This document shows positions 44,512 through 52,076 of a stretch of 64,000 bases of DNA, piece after piece. Each line of letters opens with the position of its first letter. Position 1 is the stretch's first letter. Origin of the DNA: a virus; IMG/VR virus record IMGVR_UViG_3300033571_012713, positions 1-64,000 of that record. One strand, given 5' to 3'. Made by a program: the position numbers and the translations under genes. The notes under the pieces were generated by a model. That model saw only the letters and a program-made list of their open reading frames with translations. It did not search any database and was not told the DNA's origin.

Positions 44512-45783
44512 ATGGTTGATAAAATAACTACACAGAAAAGAACCAACCAGTACGGTGGAAACTATTCTAGCGACGAATATAACGCAAGAGTGGAAGAGAA
44601 TTATCAAGATCTTGTTTATTTATACAATAAATATAATTTAATAGATAAAAAAATAAATGATTATTTTGGAAGATTAGTTAAAGACCATATATTTTTAACG
44701 CAAGCAGTCAGAGATGCAGAAGACAGACTGAAGGCTTTAGAAGCCTCAGAAAAGATGCTGTCTATACATTCTATGTCTCAGATTGAAAACTCAAGGTTTG
44801 CTGGACTTACCAATTATGCGATACCAAATGCTGAGCAGTTAAGCTTTAACTCAATATATAACTTTATAACACTCCCATATGTTTCTGCCTCCTCTATATC
44901 AACCCTTAAATCGTACGCATCGGATGGAAAGCAAGTGGTTCCTGATTATATTAACTTTAATATAGTCAGCAATTCAAACATAGATGCTCCAGGAGCCGTC
45001 TTGGATACAACCCCACCTTACTTTAGCCTATATGACACATACGACAAGGTTTGGTCAAGGTCGGTTATATCAGAAACTGCTGACCCACAAGGTGCAGGAA
45101 TGTATTTTTATGTAAGAGTTCCACAAAATATTCCTAATCAAAAGATTAATAATATAAGATTTACACCCTATCCAATAAACTCAGTAGACATCCTTTCTGT
45201 AGAGTATACAAAGAACCCTACAGCAACGTTATCTCAATCAGATGGTTGGAGACCACTCAACGAACTTTCTTTATATAACGACGATACCAATGCTGTTGGG
45301 TACGTGGCTCCAGGTGGTTGGAATAGGGCTGTCAATTCAGACGCCGTGCTGGGTGCTGGACCATTATACTTTAATGTTAACATTCAACAGACAGACAACA
45401 GACCAGTCACAGCAGTTAGAATATTAATGAGACAGAGAAATTACTTTCAAGAAAACAACAAGTTCATATATACATATGGTCTTTCAGATCTTGACATCAG
45501 AGTCGATAAGTATTTGCCACAAGGCAAGGCTTTTATTAAATTTACTGCTCCAGAAAATACTTTAATTAATACTGTCTCAAGTGTAACCCCTAAGCTTTAC
45601 AACGTTCCACTAAGTTTAATAGACCTATGCTTCGACTATAGGGTATTGTATCCGACTTCTGGAGGAGGATATAGTGAGTCACCGCAGGGTGGATCATCTA
45701 GCATATGGGTTGAGGTAAGCCTGGCTCAGCTAGATGATGGAACAGTCCCCGTATTGTCTGATTTGATAATCAAATACACTTAA
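44512..45783 (+). CDS. Tail/baseplate protein, coiled coil plus beta sandwich, 423 aa
   Basis: ATG 44512 follows AGGAG within the 9-base gap. The first 90 residues are helical (DLVYLYNKYNLIDKKINDYF, then DAEDRLKALEASEKMLSIHS), the rest a beta sandwich (YFYVRVPQNIPNQKINNIRF) similar in layout to the paralogous products of the three larger genes upstream. No in-frame CGG and no enzyme motif. This is the last of the run of large peripheral tail proteins. Function unknown beyond virion association. Confidence 0.65.
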   Translation: MVDKITTQKRTNQYGGNYSSDEYNARVEENYQDLVYLYNKYNLIDKKINDYFGRLVKDHIFLTQAVRDAEDRLKALEASEKMLSIHSMSQIENSRFAGLTNYAIPNAEQLSFNSIYNFITLPYVSASSISTLKSYASDGKQVVPDYINFNIVSNSNIDAPGAVLDTTPPYFSLYDTYDKVWSRSVISETADPQGAGMYFYVRVPQNIPNQKINNIRFTPYPINSVDILSVEYTKNPTATLSQSDGWRPLNELSLYNDDTNAVGYVAPGGWNRAVNSDAVLGAGPLYFNVNIQQTDNRPVTAVRILMRQRNYFQENNKFIYTYGLSDLDIRVDKYLPQGKAFIKFTAPENTLINTVSSVTPKLYNVPLSLIDLCFDYRVLYPTSGGGYSESPQGGSSSIWVEVSLAQLDDGTVPVLSDLIIKYT

Positions 45784-45804
45784 TTCTAGGAAAATTGATT
45801 ACTA

Positions 45805-45812
45805 TATAAATA
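45805..45812 (+). promoter_or_regulatory. Possible late-type promoter element TATAAATA
   Basis: TATAAATA lies 28 bases before the ATG of a gene with a strong ribosome site, in one of the few non-coding gaps. The octamer equals the T4 late promoter consensus, but in AT-rich DNA it may be chance; it also occurs inside coding sequence near 27114. Confidence 0.3.
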
Positions 45813-45828
45813 CAAATAACTTAACCAC

Positions 45829-45834
45829 AAGGAG
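45829..45834 (+). promoter_or_regulatory. Strong ribosome binding site AAGGAG
   Basis: AAGGAG placed five bases before ATG 45840, optimal spacing, predicting high translation of the 203-residue protein. Confidence 0.7.
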
Positions 45835-45839
45835 TTAAA

Positions 45840-46451
45840 ATGGCAACTTTTTACGTTGGGCCTAGACCAGTTCTCAAGGGTCGTAGCACAGCCGATATGG
45901 TAAACCCATATAAGGGTACGGCTGGAACATATTCTTTCTACCCCTTATTTGCTAAGGGCCTCCTTGATGGAGCCCCAGACAACCATTACGTACCTGGTAC
46001 TGGAGAGCGTCCTGGTAATAGATTCCTTTCGCAAATATTTAATGGGACCACTCTTTACATTCATCCATTATCTGGCACATTCCCTGATGGAACAGCCACA
46101 TACGACGGTGCAAGATTTAAACCAAAAGAGTACAAGGGGTTAGATGGTGCAGTTGCGTTTCCATCTGGTTATGGCCATGCAGATCGTGTAACTGATTACA
46201 GCCTTTATAGCAATTACTTCTTTGATGGAGTAACTTCAGCAGAAATTTTTGCTGCCGGCTTTGGTCACGCAGCCAGAACAGAGGCACAAGGTGCTCCAGC
46301 TTCGTTTGGTGTATTTAGACCAACAGAGGCTCAGGGCGTAACAAGTTCTAAAATCTTTACAGATGGATATGGACAGGCAAATGAGACTGGTGAATATGGA
46401 AGAGAAAAAGTTCAAGAGTGGTACGGAGTTCCCTCAGCAAAAGCTCTTTAA
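45840..46451 (+). CDS. Probable abundant virion protein with internal GxGxA repeats, 203 aa
   Basis: It has its own 56-base leader, a near-ideal ribosome site and more G/C-ending codons than its neighbours, all pointing to high expression. The sequence is Gly/Tyr/Phe-rich. The C-terminal half carries three related units: GAVAFPSGYGHADRVTDY, GVTSAEIFAAGFGHAARTEA and GVTSSKIFTDGYGQANETGE, spaced about 35-40 residues. No family recognised. A virion decoration, tail-tube-associated or fibre-tip protein would fit. The end of the gene overlaps the next frame; a CTT TAA stop context leaves open a +1 readthrough into the following membrane protein. Confidence 0.65.
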   Translation: MATFYVGPRPVLKGRSTADMVNPYKGTAGTYSFYPLFAKGLLDGAPDNHYVPGTGERPGNRFLSQIFNGTTLYIHPLSGTFPDGTATYDGARFKPKEYKGLDGAVAFPSGYGHADRVTDYSLYSNYFFDGVTSAEIFAAGFGHAARTEAQGAPASFGVFRPTEAQGVTSSKIFTDGYGQANETGEYGREKVQEWYGVPSAKAL

Positions 46452-46704
46452 TTATTATAAAACTCCTTTAGATCTTAAAAAAGATGACAGAGTTTCAGGA
46501 GCCTATGCCTGGTTAGCAATTGCTGGATTAGTAATCTGCTATGATACATACGCAATAAAAACACAAAATGCCGAAACAATGACAAGGGCTTTTTGGAGAG
46601 CTACAGAATCTCCTCTTAAAGCAGCTTTGCCAATCATGGCATGGGGTGTTTTAACAGCTCATCTTTTAGCTGAAAAGAAAATAAGAAAAAGATTGTTTGG
46701 ATAA
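46396..46704 (+). CDS. Small membrane protein, about 102 aa (start uncertain)
   Basis: The frame is open from 46363. ATGs at 46363, 46381 and 46396 all overlap the previous gene, and none has a good ribosome site; 46396 is chosen as the shortest overlap (56 bases). The confident part begins near NYYKTPLDLKKDDRVSG and has two hydrophobic segments (YAWLAIAGLVICYD and AALPIMAWGVLTAHLLA) followed by a basic tail (EKKIRKRLFG). The layout is holin-like, but such small two-helix proteins are also found in virions. Alternatively the protein is reached by +1 slippage at CTT TAA (46446-46451) at the end of the upstream gene, which would fuse the membrane segments to the preceding protein. Confidence 0.5.
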   Translation: MEEKKFKSGTEFPQQKLFNYYKTPLDLKKDDRVSGAYAWLAIAGLVICYDTYAIKTQNAETMTRAFWRATESPLKAALPIMAWGVLTAHLLAEKKIRKRLFG

Positions 46705-46750
46705 TAGATCGTTACAATAGCAAATACAACATATGGGTCGCATGTTTTGT

Positions 46751-46759
46751 TGATATAAT
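46751..46759 (+). promoter_or_regulatory. Extended -10 promoter TGATATAAT
   Basis: A TGnTATAAT extended -10 lies in the largest intergenic gap (46705-46865). No clear -35 is seen, as is usual for extended -10 promoters. Transcription would begin near 46766 and drive the nucleotide-metabolism block downstream. It marks the border between virion genes and early or middle genes. Confidence 0.55.
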
Positions 46760-46783
46760 AGTCAGCAAGGCGAGACCAGTAAT

Positions 46784-46811
46784 CAATCCCGTCAATTTTA
46801 TGACGGGATTG
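46784..46811 (+). terminator. Perfect 11-bp hairpin in the intergenic gap
   Basis: CAATCCCGTCA and TGACGGGATTG pair perfectly around a six-base loop (ATTTTA). Only a weak T-run follows (TTCATTT), so it may be a terminator of the virion operon, a 5'-leader hairpin of the transcript from the extended -10 promoter just upstream, or both. Confidence 0.55.
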
Positions 46812-46865
46812 TTCATTTAATGGGCAAGTTGATAGGTTTTTCTGGTTTTAGATAGGTAGTAATAG

Positions 46866-47573
46866 GTGTCAAAAGGTTTATTAGAAAAAACAATAGAAGA
46901 AAATTCTTTATCACAAGAATTAGCAGACGAATATTTAAAAATATATATTGCCGACATAGATTGGGTTCCACATATCATAAAGTTGTGGAACAATTTTTAT
47001 AATAAATCCAAAGATAAAGAGCAAGCAAATGAGATGGTTAAAAAAGCTATATCATGTGCAATCCTTTTGCCAGTAATTGATAATACAACGATTCCGAATC
47101 CTCCACATAGGCTTTTATTTTGGTGTACAGGATGGGTTCAATTTAATGAAAGAGATTGGTTTTCTTTATTCAAAGAGACAATCGAAAAAGATCTTGAAGT
47201 TAAAAATTATAGAAAAGAAGTTATTAAATCTGGTATTATAGATCCGATAGATTACTCCCCAATGAGTAGACAAGCTTTTAACTGGCTTTACGAAAGAGCA
47301 TATAACTCTGGTGAAATTACAGAAGAAAATAAAACAGTAGTCACAGAAAAGTTAAAGAATATTGTAAGAATATATGGTGGTGCAGTCGTATGCAGTATCT
47401 TTATAAATCATGAAAACTTTTTAGAAAAAGTTATTAATTGGAGAAGTGGGTACTTCTTTGAAAAACAAATACATAGAGCTTATACAGTAGAAAAAATTAA
47501 CAAAATCAAAAACATGGAATTTAGAAAAACTAATTCTGATTATATAAAGAAACCAAACAAGGAGATAAAATGA
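46866..47573 (+). CDS. Unknown protein, 235 aa
   Basis: Starts at GTG 46866; no strong ribosome site is seen and the start is the least certain part. The protein is helical and charged, with WVPHIIKLWNNFY and HRLLFWCTGWVQFNERDWF among the few aromatic-rich parts, and a very basic C-terminus. No family is recognised. It is the first gene after the promoter and hairpin, and its end overlaps the start of the ribonucleotide reductase by four bases (ATGA). Confidence 0.55.
   Translation: MSKGLLEKTIEENSLSQELADEYLKIYIADIDWVPHIIKLWNNFYNKSKDKEQANEMVKKAISCAILLPVIDNTTIPNPPHRLLFWCTGWVQFNERDWFSLFKETIEKDLEVKNYRKEVIKSGIIDPIDYSPMSRQAFNWLYERAYNSGEITEENKTVVTEKLKNIVRIYGGAVVCSIFINHENFLEKVINWRSGYFFEKQIHRAYTVEKINKIKNMEFRKTNSDYIKKPNKEIK
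47559..47564 (+). promoter_or_regulatory. Strong ribosome binding site AAGGAG for ribonucleotide reductase
   Basis: AAGGAG five bases before ATG 47570, lying inside the end of the upstream gene. Confidence 0.7.
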
Positions 47574-49660
47574 CAATCGCTACACAAGAAGAGCAACAGG
47601 TACCAAATACAAAATCAATTTCAATGTATTCTTTTAAGGTTTCTGACGATTTTGTTGAGCAGTATCGCCAAAAAAGAGCACCTTTTGGGTACGTAGATGC
47701 TGGAGGCAACTCTGTTGGGGAGATCACCTTTCTTCGCACATATTCAAGAATTAAAGAAGATGGCACAAAAGAAACTTGGACAGATGTTTGCGAACGAGTA
47801 ATTAATGGCATGTACTCATTGCAGAAAGATCACTGCAAAAAAAGCAGACTTCCGTGGAATGACGCAAAAGCACAAGCTTCTGCAAAAGAAGCCTTTGATC
47901 GTTTGTTTAATTTGAAATGGACACCACCAGGACGTGGCTTATGGATGATGGGCACAAATATAGTTAATGTGCAAAAGAACTCAGCAGCACTGCAGAACTG
48001 TGCATTTGTTAGCACGGTTGAGATGACAAAGCATAATCCAGCAAAGCCGTTTGGATTCCTAATGGAAGCATCAATGCTGGGTGTTGGTGTTGGCTTTGAT
48101 GATAAGGGTGCAGATAAAGACTTCGTTATATATGAACCAAATAAACCAGAAATCGTAGAGACCATAGAAGATAGCAGAGAAGGCTGGAGAGATTCAACTG
48201 TCACTCTTATTAATTCTTACTTAAAGCCTGATCAAAATCCAATGTCATTTAATTATGATGAGATAAGACCACTCGGTACTCCCATTAAAACTTTTGGAGG
48301 TACAGCTTCTGGGCCAGCACCACTTGTTAAACTTCACACAGCCATTAGAAAGATTTTTAAAAATCGTAATGGGGAAAGACTTACAAGAAAAGATATTGCA
48401 GATATAGGAAACCTTATTGGTGTTTGTGTTGTTTCTGGAAATGTTCGTCGTTCTGCTGAACTACTAATAGGTAGAATAGATGATCAGAACTTTCTTAACT
48501 TAAAGAACGCAGAGGTATTTCCTGAAAGAAACTCTTATGATTCAGAAAACCCTGGTTGGGGTTGGATGTCAAATAATTCAGTTGAAGTTTCTGTTGGCCA
48601 AGATCTTTCTCCAATAGTAGATGGTATATCACGAAATGGTGAGCCAGGAGTAATATGGATGGATATGGCAAGAAAGTATGGAAGACTTGCTGATCCGGCT
48701 AACAATAAAGACCATAGAGTTTCTGGATTCAATCCATGTGCCGAGCAGTCTTTGGAGTCTTACGAGTGCTGTACACTTGTTGAAACATATCTTGGTAGAC
48801 ATGATTCGATAGAGGACTATAAGAGAACCTTAAAGTTTGCCTACCTATATGCAAAAACTGTTACGCTTTTACCAACACACTGGGAAGAAACAAACGCGAT
48901 CATGCAAAGAAATAGAAGAATTGGAACATCAATGTCTGGTGTTGCAGACTTTGCAGACAACAACGGTATGCCAGTCTTAAGAGATTGGATGGATGAAGGA
49001 TATAAGACAATCCAAAGATACGACAATGTCTACTCAGAGTGGCTTGGTATTCGTGAGTCAATCAAAATGACAACGATCAAACCATCCGGTACTGTGTCCA
49101 TTCTTGCTGGAGAGTCTCCAGGAGTTCACTGGACTCCAGGTGGCAAGTTCTTCAATAGAACGATTAGATTCTCAAATGACGACCCAATGCTTCCATTATT
49201 TAGAATGGCCAACTATAGGGTAGAGCCAGCATCAGAGTCTCCAGATACTACGTCTGTTGTGTATTTTCCAATTAAATCTGGATCCAATAGATCGGAAAAA
49301 GATGTAACTATCTTTGAAAAAATTGCCTTAGCAGCTGCTGCTCAAAGATATTGGTCTGACAATTCTGTTTCTGTGACAGTTTCATTTGATAAAGATAAAG
49401 AAAAACATCATGTTGGGACGGTCCTGCATATGTATGATGGTCAGTTAAAGACTGTGTCATTTTTAGCTAGTGGAAACGACACGTACCCTCAGATGCCGTA
49501 TACTCAGATAGAAGAGTCTGAGTATGTCGAAGCAGGAAATAACTTATTCCCCATAGATTTAACTGGCGTGTATGCAGGTATGGCTGCAGACGCAATAGGC
49601 GAATCATACTGCACAACAGACTCTTGCGAAATAAAGTTTATAAAAGAAAACAGTAAGTAA
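47570..49660 (+). CDS. nrdJ: Adenosylcobalamin-dependent ribonucleoside-triphosphate reductase (class II), 696 aa
   Basis: Class II reductases convert ribonucleotides to deoxyribonucleotides using coenzyme B12. Family marks seen in order: TPPGRGLWMMG and NCAFVST (first active-site Cys), PFGFLMEASMLGVGVGFDD, VVSGNVRRSAELL, NPCAEQSLESYECCTLVETY (the finger-loop Asn, radical Cys and Glu), TIKPSGTVSILAGESPGVHW, and the C-terminal redox pair CTTDSC close to the end. Length is close to the roughly 740 residues of monomeric RTPR. It has a strong ribosome site and uses more CGT Arg codons than neighbours. With ThyX and dCMP deaminase it makes the phage's DNA precursors; a B12 supply in the host is implied. 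Confidence 0.93.
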   Translation: MTIATQEEQQVPNTKSISMYSFKVSDDFVEQYRQKRAPFGYVDAGGNSVGEITFLRTYSRIKEDGTKETWTDVCERVINGMYSLQKDHCKKSRLPWNDAKAQASAKEAFDRLFNLKWTPPGRGLWMMGTNIVNVQKNSAALQNCAFVSTVEMTKHNPAKPFGFLMEASMLGVGVGFDDKGADKDFVIYEPNKPEIVETIEDSREGWRDSTVTLINSYLKPDQNPMSFNYDEIRPLGTPIKTFGGTASGPAPLVKLHTAIRKIFKNRNGERLTRKDIADIGNLIGVCVVSGNVRRSAELLIGRIDDQNFLNLKNAEVFPERNSYDSENPGWGWMSNNSVEVSVGQDLSPIVDGISRNGEPGVIWMDMARKYGRLADPANNKDHRVSGFNPCAEQSLESYECCTLVETYLGRHDSIEDYKRTLKFAYLYAKTVTLLPTHWEETNAIMQRNRRIGTSMSGVADFADNNGMPVLRDWMDEGYKTIQRYDNVYSEWLGIRESIKMTTIKPSGTVSILAGESPGVHWTPGGKFFNRTIRFSNDDPMLPLFRMANYRVEPASESPDTTSVVYFPIKSGSNRSEKDVTIFEKIALAAAAQRYWSDNSVSVTVSFDKDKEKHHVGTVLHMYDGQLKTVSFLASGNDTYPQMPYTQIEESEYVEAGNNLFPIDLTGVYAGMAADAIGESYCTTDSCEIKFIKENSK

Positions 49661-49661
49661 C

Positions 49662-50033
49662 ATGGGCGATTTTGAAGATGATATTGATAAAATCTTTTCT
49701 GAAATAGCTAAAAACGAAAAAATAGAAAACGTTGAAAAAATAGTTAACGAAGAAAAAATAGAACATATAAAAAAATATTTAAATATAATACAATCTTTAA
49801 ATCATACATCTATATATATTAATGATATAGTTATTGATCTTATATTAGACCCTGAATTTTCAATAGAAAAAGACATTGCAGATTCTATAGATGATATTTA
49901 TACGTTTTCAGAAGACCTTCAAGATATGATAGTAAATAAGTACAAAGACATAGATCTAGATTCCTATGTTGATATGATGTATGATGACATAGACACAGAT
50001 GATTATGAAACAGGTGACGATTATGAAGAATGA
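49662..50033 (+). CDS. Acidic protein of unknown function, 123 aa
   Basis: ATG 49662 is one base after the reductase stop. The product is strongly acidic (the last 30 residues are mostly Asp, Glu and Tyr, e.g. MYDDIDTDDYETGDDYEE) and Ile-rich, with no recognised domain. Acidic, DNA-mimic-like composition is notable, but no function is claimed. The next gene starts inside its end. Confidence 0.6.
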   Translation: MGDFEDDIDKIFSEIAKNEKIENVEKIVNEEKIEHIKKYLNIIQSLNHTSIYINDIVIDLILDPEFSIEKDIADSIDDIYTFSEDLQDMIVNKYKDIDLDSYVDMMYDDIDTDDYETGDDYEE

Positions 50034-50790
50034 TTTTATAGAAATGAAAGTAATAGAACCAGATGTTGTTAGTAAGGAAACACTTACAGAGAACGAGGGT
50101 ACAATCAAAGTCCTAAATAATGGTTACGTAAGACTTGTAGACTATATGGGTAGTGATATTTCCGTAGTAAATGCAGCGAGAGCGTCTTTTGCAAAAGAAA
50201 ATAGAACAAATGAACTTACGACACAAGACGCAAGACTGATCAACTTTCTCGCAAGAGAAAATCATATGTCACCATTTAGACACGCTTTTATGACCTTTGA
50301 GTTTAAAGCTCCACTTATGGTTGCTAGACAGCATTGGAAGTATGTTGTTGGTTCTGATCACACAATGGATGCGTGGAACGAATCTTCAAGAAGATATATA
50401 ACTATGGAACCAGACTTTTATGTTCCTGAACCAGATGAGTGGAGAATGGCTTCAGAAGATAAAAAACAAGGTTCTTCTGGATTAGTTGGTCCTTGGACAG
50501 GTTCTGTTTTTACAACTGAACTAAGAAGATATATTGAGTCTGGCGAAGCTCTTTACAAGATGGCTATGGATAATGGAATAGCTCCTGAACAAGCTAGATT
50601 ATTTTTGCCTGCGTACTCATTAAATGTCATTTATAGATGGTCGTGCAGTCTTCAGTCTGTAGCGTTGTTCCTATCGCAAAGAATGGCAGAAGAGTCGCAG
50701 GTAGAAATACAACACTACGCTGATGCAGTTTATAGGTTGGTACAGCCTGTTTATCCAGTTTCTCTCTCATGTCTAATAGGATCTAAGTAA
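50023..50790 (+). CDS. thyX: FAD-dependent thymidylate synthase ThyX, 255 aa
   Basis: Makes dTMP from dUMP with methylene-tetrahydrofolate and FAD. Seen: VVNAARASFAKE near the N-terminus, FLARENHMSPFRHAFMTFEF, ARQHWKYVVGSDHT followed by WNESSRRYI (the ThyX signature with the Ser-Arg-Arg-Tyr end), and EQARLFLPAYSLNVIYRWSC. Start chosen at ATG 50023, which overlaps the previous stop by 11 bases; the ATG at 49999 would add eight residues without a better ribosome site. It works with the reductase and dCMP deaminase flanking it. Confidence 0.92.
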   Translation: MKNDFIEMKVIEPDVVSKETLTENEGTIKVLNNGYVRLVDYMGSDISVVNAARASFAKENRTNELTTQDARLINFLARENHMSPFRHAFMTFEFKAPLMVARQHWKYVVGSDHTMDAWNESSRRYITMEPDFYVPEPDEWRMASEDKKQGSSGLVGPWTGSVFTTELRRYIESGEALYKMAMDNGIAPEQARLFLPAYSLNVIYRWSCSLQSVALFLSQRMAEESQVEIQHYADAVYRLVQPVYPVSLSCLIGSK

Positions 50791-50951
50791 TGCAGTTTAT
50801 TTCTTTACTCATATTTGCTTTGTTAATTAATTGGATTTGTTCACTTAATAATTCAATTAGGGAAGAAACAGATAAAAATACTAAATATATTTTAATAGTA
50901 TTGTCGCTTATTGTTGGATTTTTTTCTGGTTTAATATTATATTTGATATGA
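50790..50951 (+). CDS. 53-aa protein with two transmembrane segments
   Basis: A short frame between thyX and dCMP deaminase: ATG 50790 overlaps the thyX TAA by one base, and TGA 50949-50951 overlaps the next ATG. Two hydrophobic helices (FISLLIFALLINWICSL and YILIVLSLIVGFFSGLILYL) flank a charged loop (REETDKNTKY). The perfect start/stop coupling on both sides supports a real gene. A holin-like or inner-membrane role is possible; nothing more can be said. Confidence 0.65.
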   Translation: MQFISLLIFALLINWICSLNNSIREETDKNTKYILIVLSLIVGFFSGLILYLI

Positions 50952-51409
50952 GTATCACAAAAAAAGATCTCCAATATATGGAGCTATGTAGAACCGCTGC
51001 TAATATATTTTCTACGTGCGGAAAAAAGCAGTATGCAGCTGTACTTTTGGATAAACACGGACATATAGTTGGTTTTGGATACAATGGTGGACCCAAGAAT
51101 TATAAGCACTGTAAAGATGGTGGCTGTCCAAGGCTCCAACAAGATAGTCTAAATGGTTCCGTATACGATAATTGTATATCAGTACACGCCGAACAAAACG
51201 CTATAATACACTGTGATTACAGTTCGGAACCAGAAAAAATTTATGTTAATGGACCACCCTGTTTCGGCTGCGCTAAGCTAATATGTAATACAACGATCAA
51301 AAAAGTAGTTTGTTTTAAAGACTCTAACTATAAAGATTGGCCTAGAATAAAAGAATATTTTGACAAAGCTTCCATTGAAGTAGTGGAAATAGAAAAAGAA
51401 AGCGTATAA
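50948..51409 (+). CDS. dCMP deaminase-like enzyme, 153 aa
   Basis: Zinc-dependent deaminases of this family turn dCMP into dUMP, the ThyX substrate. Seen: VHAEQNAI (zinc His and catalytic Glu), PPCFGCAKLI (the PCxxC zinc pair) and the N-terminal AAVLLDKHGHIVGFGYNGGP. Length fits phage dCMP deaminases. It starts by ATGA overlap with the small membrane protein and ends by TAATG overlap with the next gene. Confidence 0.9.
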   Translation: MSITKKDLQYMELCRTAANIFSTCGKKQYAAVLLDKHGHIVGFGYNGGPKNYKHCKDGGCPRLQQDSLNGSVYDNCISVHAEQNAIIHCDYSSEPEKIYVNGPPCFGCAKLICNTTIKKVVCFKDSNYKDWPRIKEYFDKASIEVVEIEKESV

Positions 51410-51606
51410 TGCCAGCATCAAAGCTTAATTATATAGTAGTATACGAAGGTGTCAGCCAGGTTTATGGTTGTTCATCTAAAAAAATAGCAGTAGAATCTCC
51501 ACCACCAGCTGGTGTAGATCCAAATACAAAAAAAATATTATTTGTTACATTTGAACCAGACACAAATGATCTTTGTGTCTATAAAGTAGAAGAAGAAAAT
51601 GAGTAA
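51409..51606 (+). CDS. Small unknown protein, 65 aa
   Basis: TAATG overlap with the deaminase gene and an 8-base overlap with the next support translation in series. Short beta-rich product (KLNYIVVYEGVSQVYG, TKKILFVTFEPDTNDL), with no family recognised. Confidence 0.55.
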   Translation: MPASKLNYIVVYEGVSQVYGCSSKKIAVESPPPAGVDPNTKKILFVTFEPDTNDLCVYKVEEENE

Positions 51607-51844
51607 GAAATTAAATTCAAAAAAGAAAGTAAACATTAGACTTAAGCCACACGAGTCTTATTTAGTTGCTACAGCAGATTGGTTTATAGCAGCTGCTGAA
51701 GTATTTGAATCTTTATCCAAAAAAGAAGAAGATAAAGATACTAAACAACAATATATAGAAATCGCAGCTTTTATTAGGTCTAACGTAGAGCAAAATTATT
51801 TTGACCCTTCTTATATGAATGATGATGATGAAGACTGGAACTAA
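51599..51844 (+). CDS. Small unknown protein, 81 aa
   Basis: Basic N-terminus (KKLNSKKKVNIRLKPHES), a helical amphipathic middle (ADWFIAAAEVFESLSKKEED) and an acidic C-terminus (MNDDDEDWN). No family recognised. It overlaps both neighbours, in keeping with the compact operon. Confidence 0.55.
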   Translation: MSKKLNSKKKVNIRLKPHESYLVATADWFIAAAEVFESLSKKEEDKDTKQQYIEIAAFIRSNVEQNYFDPSYMNDDDEDWN

Positions 51845-52076
51845 AACATTAATTTTTGTATCAGCTTTGTGCGGAATGTATACAGCACTGAAATACTCAA
51901 AGCCTAAGAAAAATCACACCGTAGATACAGAATCAGATCCATCAAAGTTTGGAAACAGACTTAAAGAATTCTTTTTTGAAGAAGACTTAACAAATGCCAT
52001 ACAACAGTATCTATCTTTAATAGATGCAGGCCTTAACCCTAAAGACGCTTACGAAATAGTTAGGACAAAAATATGA
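51819..52076 (+). CDS. Small protein with N-terminal membrane anchor, 85 aa
   Basis: Four tandem ATG codons (51819-51830) overlap the end of the previous gene; any may be the start. A hydrophobic stretch LIFVSALCGMYTALKY near the N-terminus suggests a single membrane anchor or signal. The rest is hydrophilic, ending in a helical LSLIDAGLNPKDAYEIVRTKI. No family recognised. The glycosyltransferase gene starts inside its stop. Confidence 0.55.
   Translation: MMMMKTGTKTLIFVSALCGMYTALKYSKPKKNHTVDTESDPSKFGNRLKEFFFEEDLTNAIQQYLSLIDAGLNPKDAYEIVRTKI

Noticed and set aside
46705-46865. tRNA gene in the intergenic gap
   Set aside because: The only structure is one 11-bp hairpin; no cloverleaf with T- and D-arms can be drawn.
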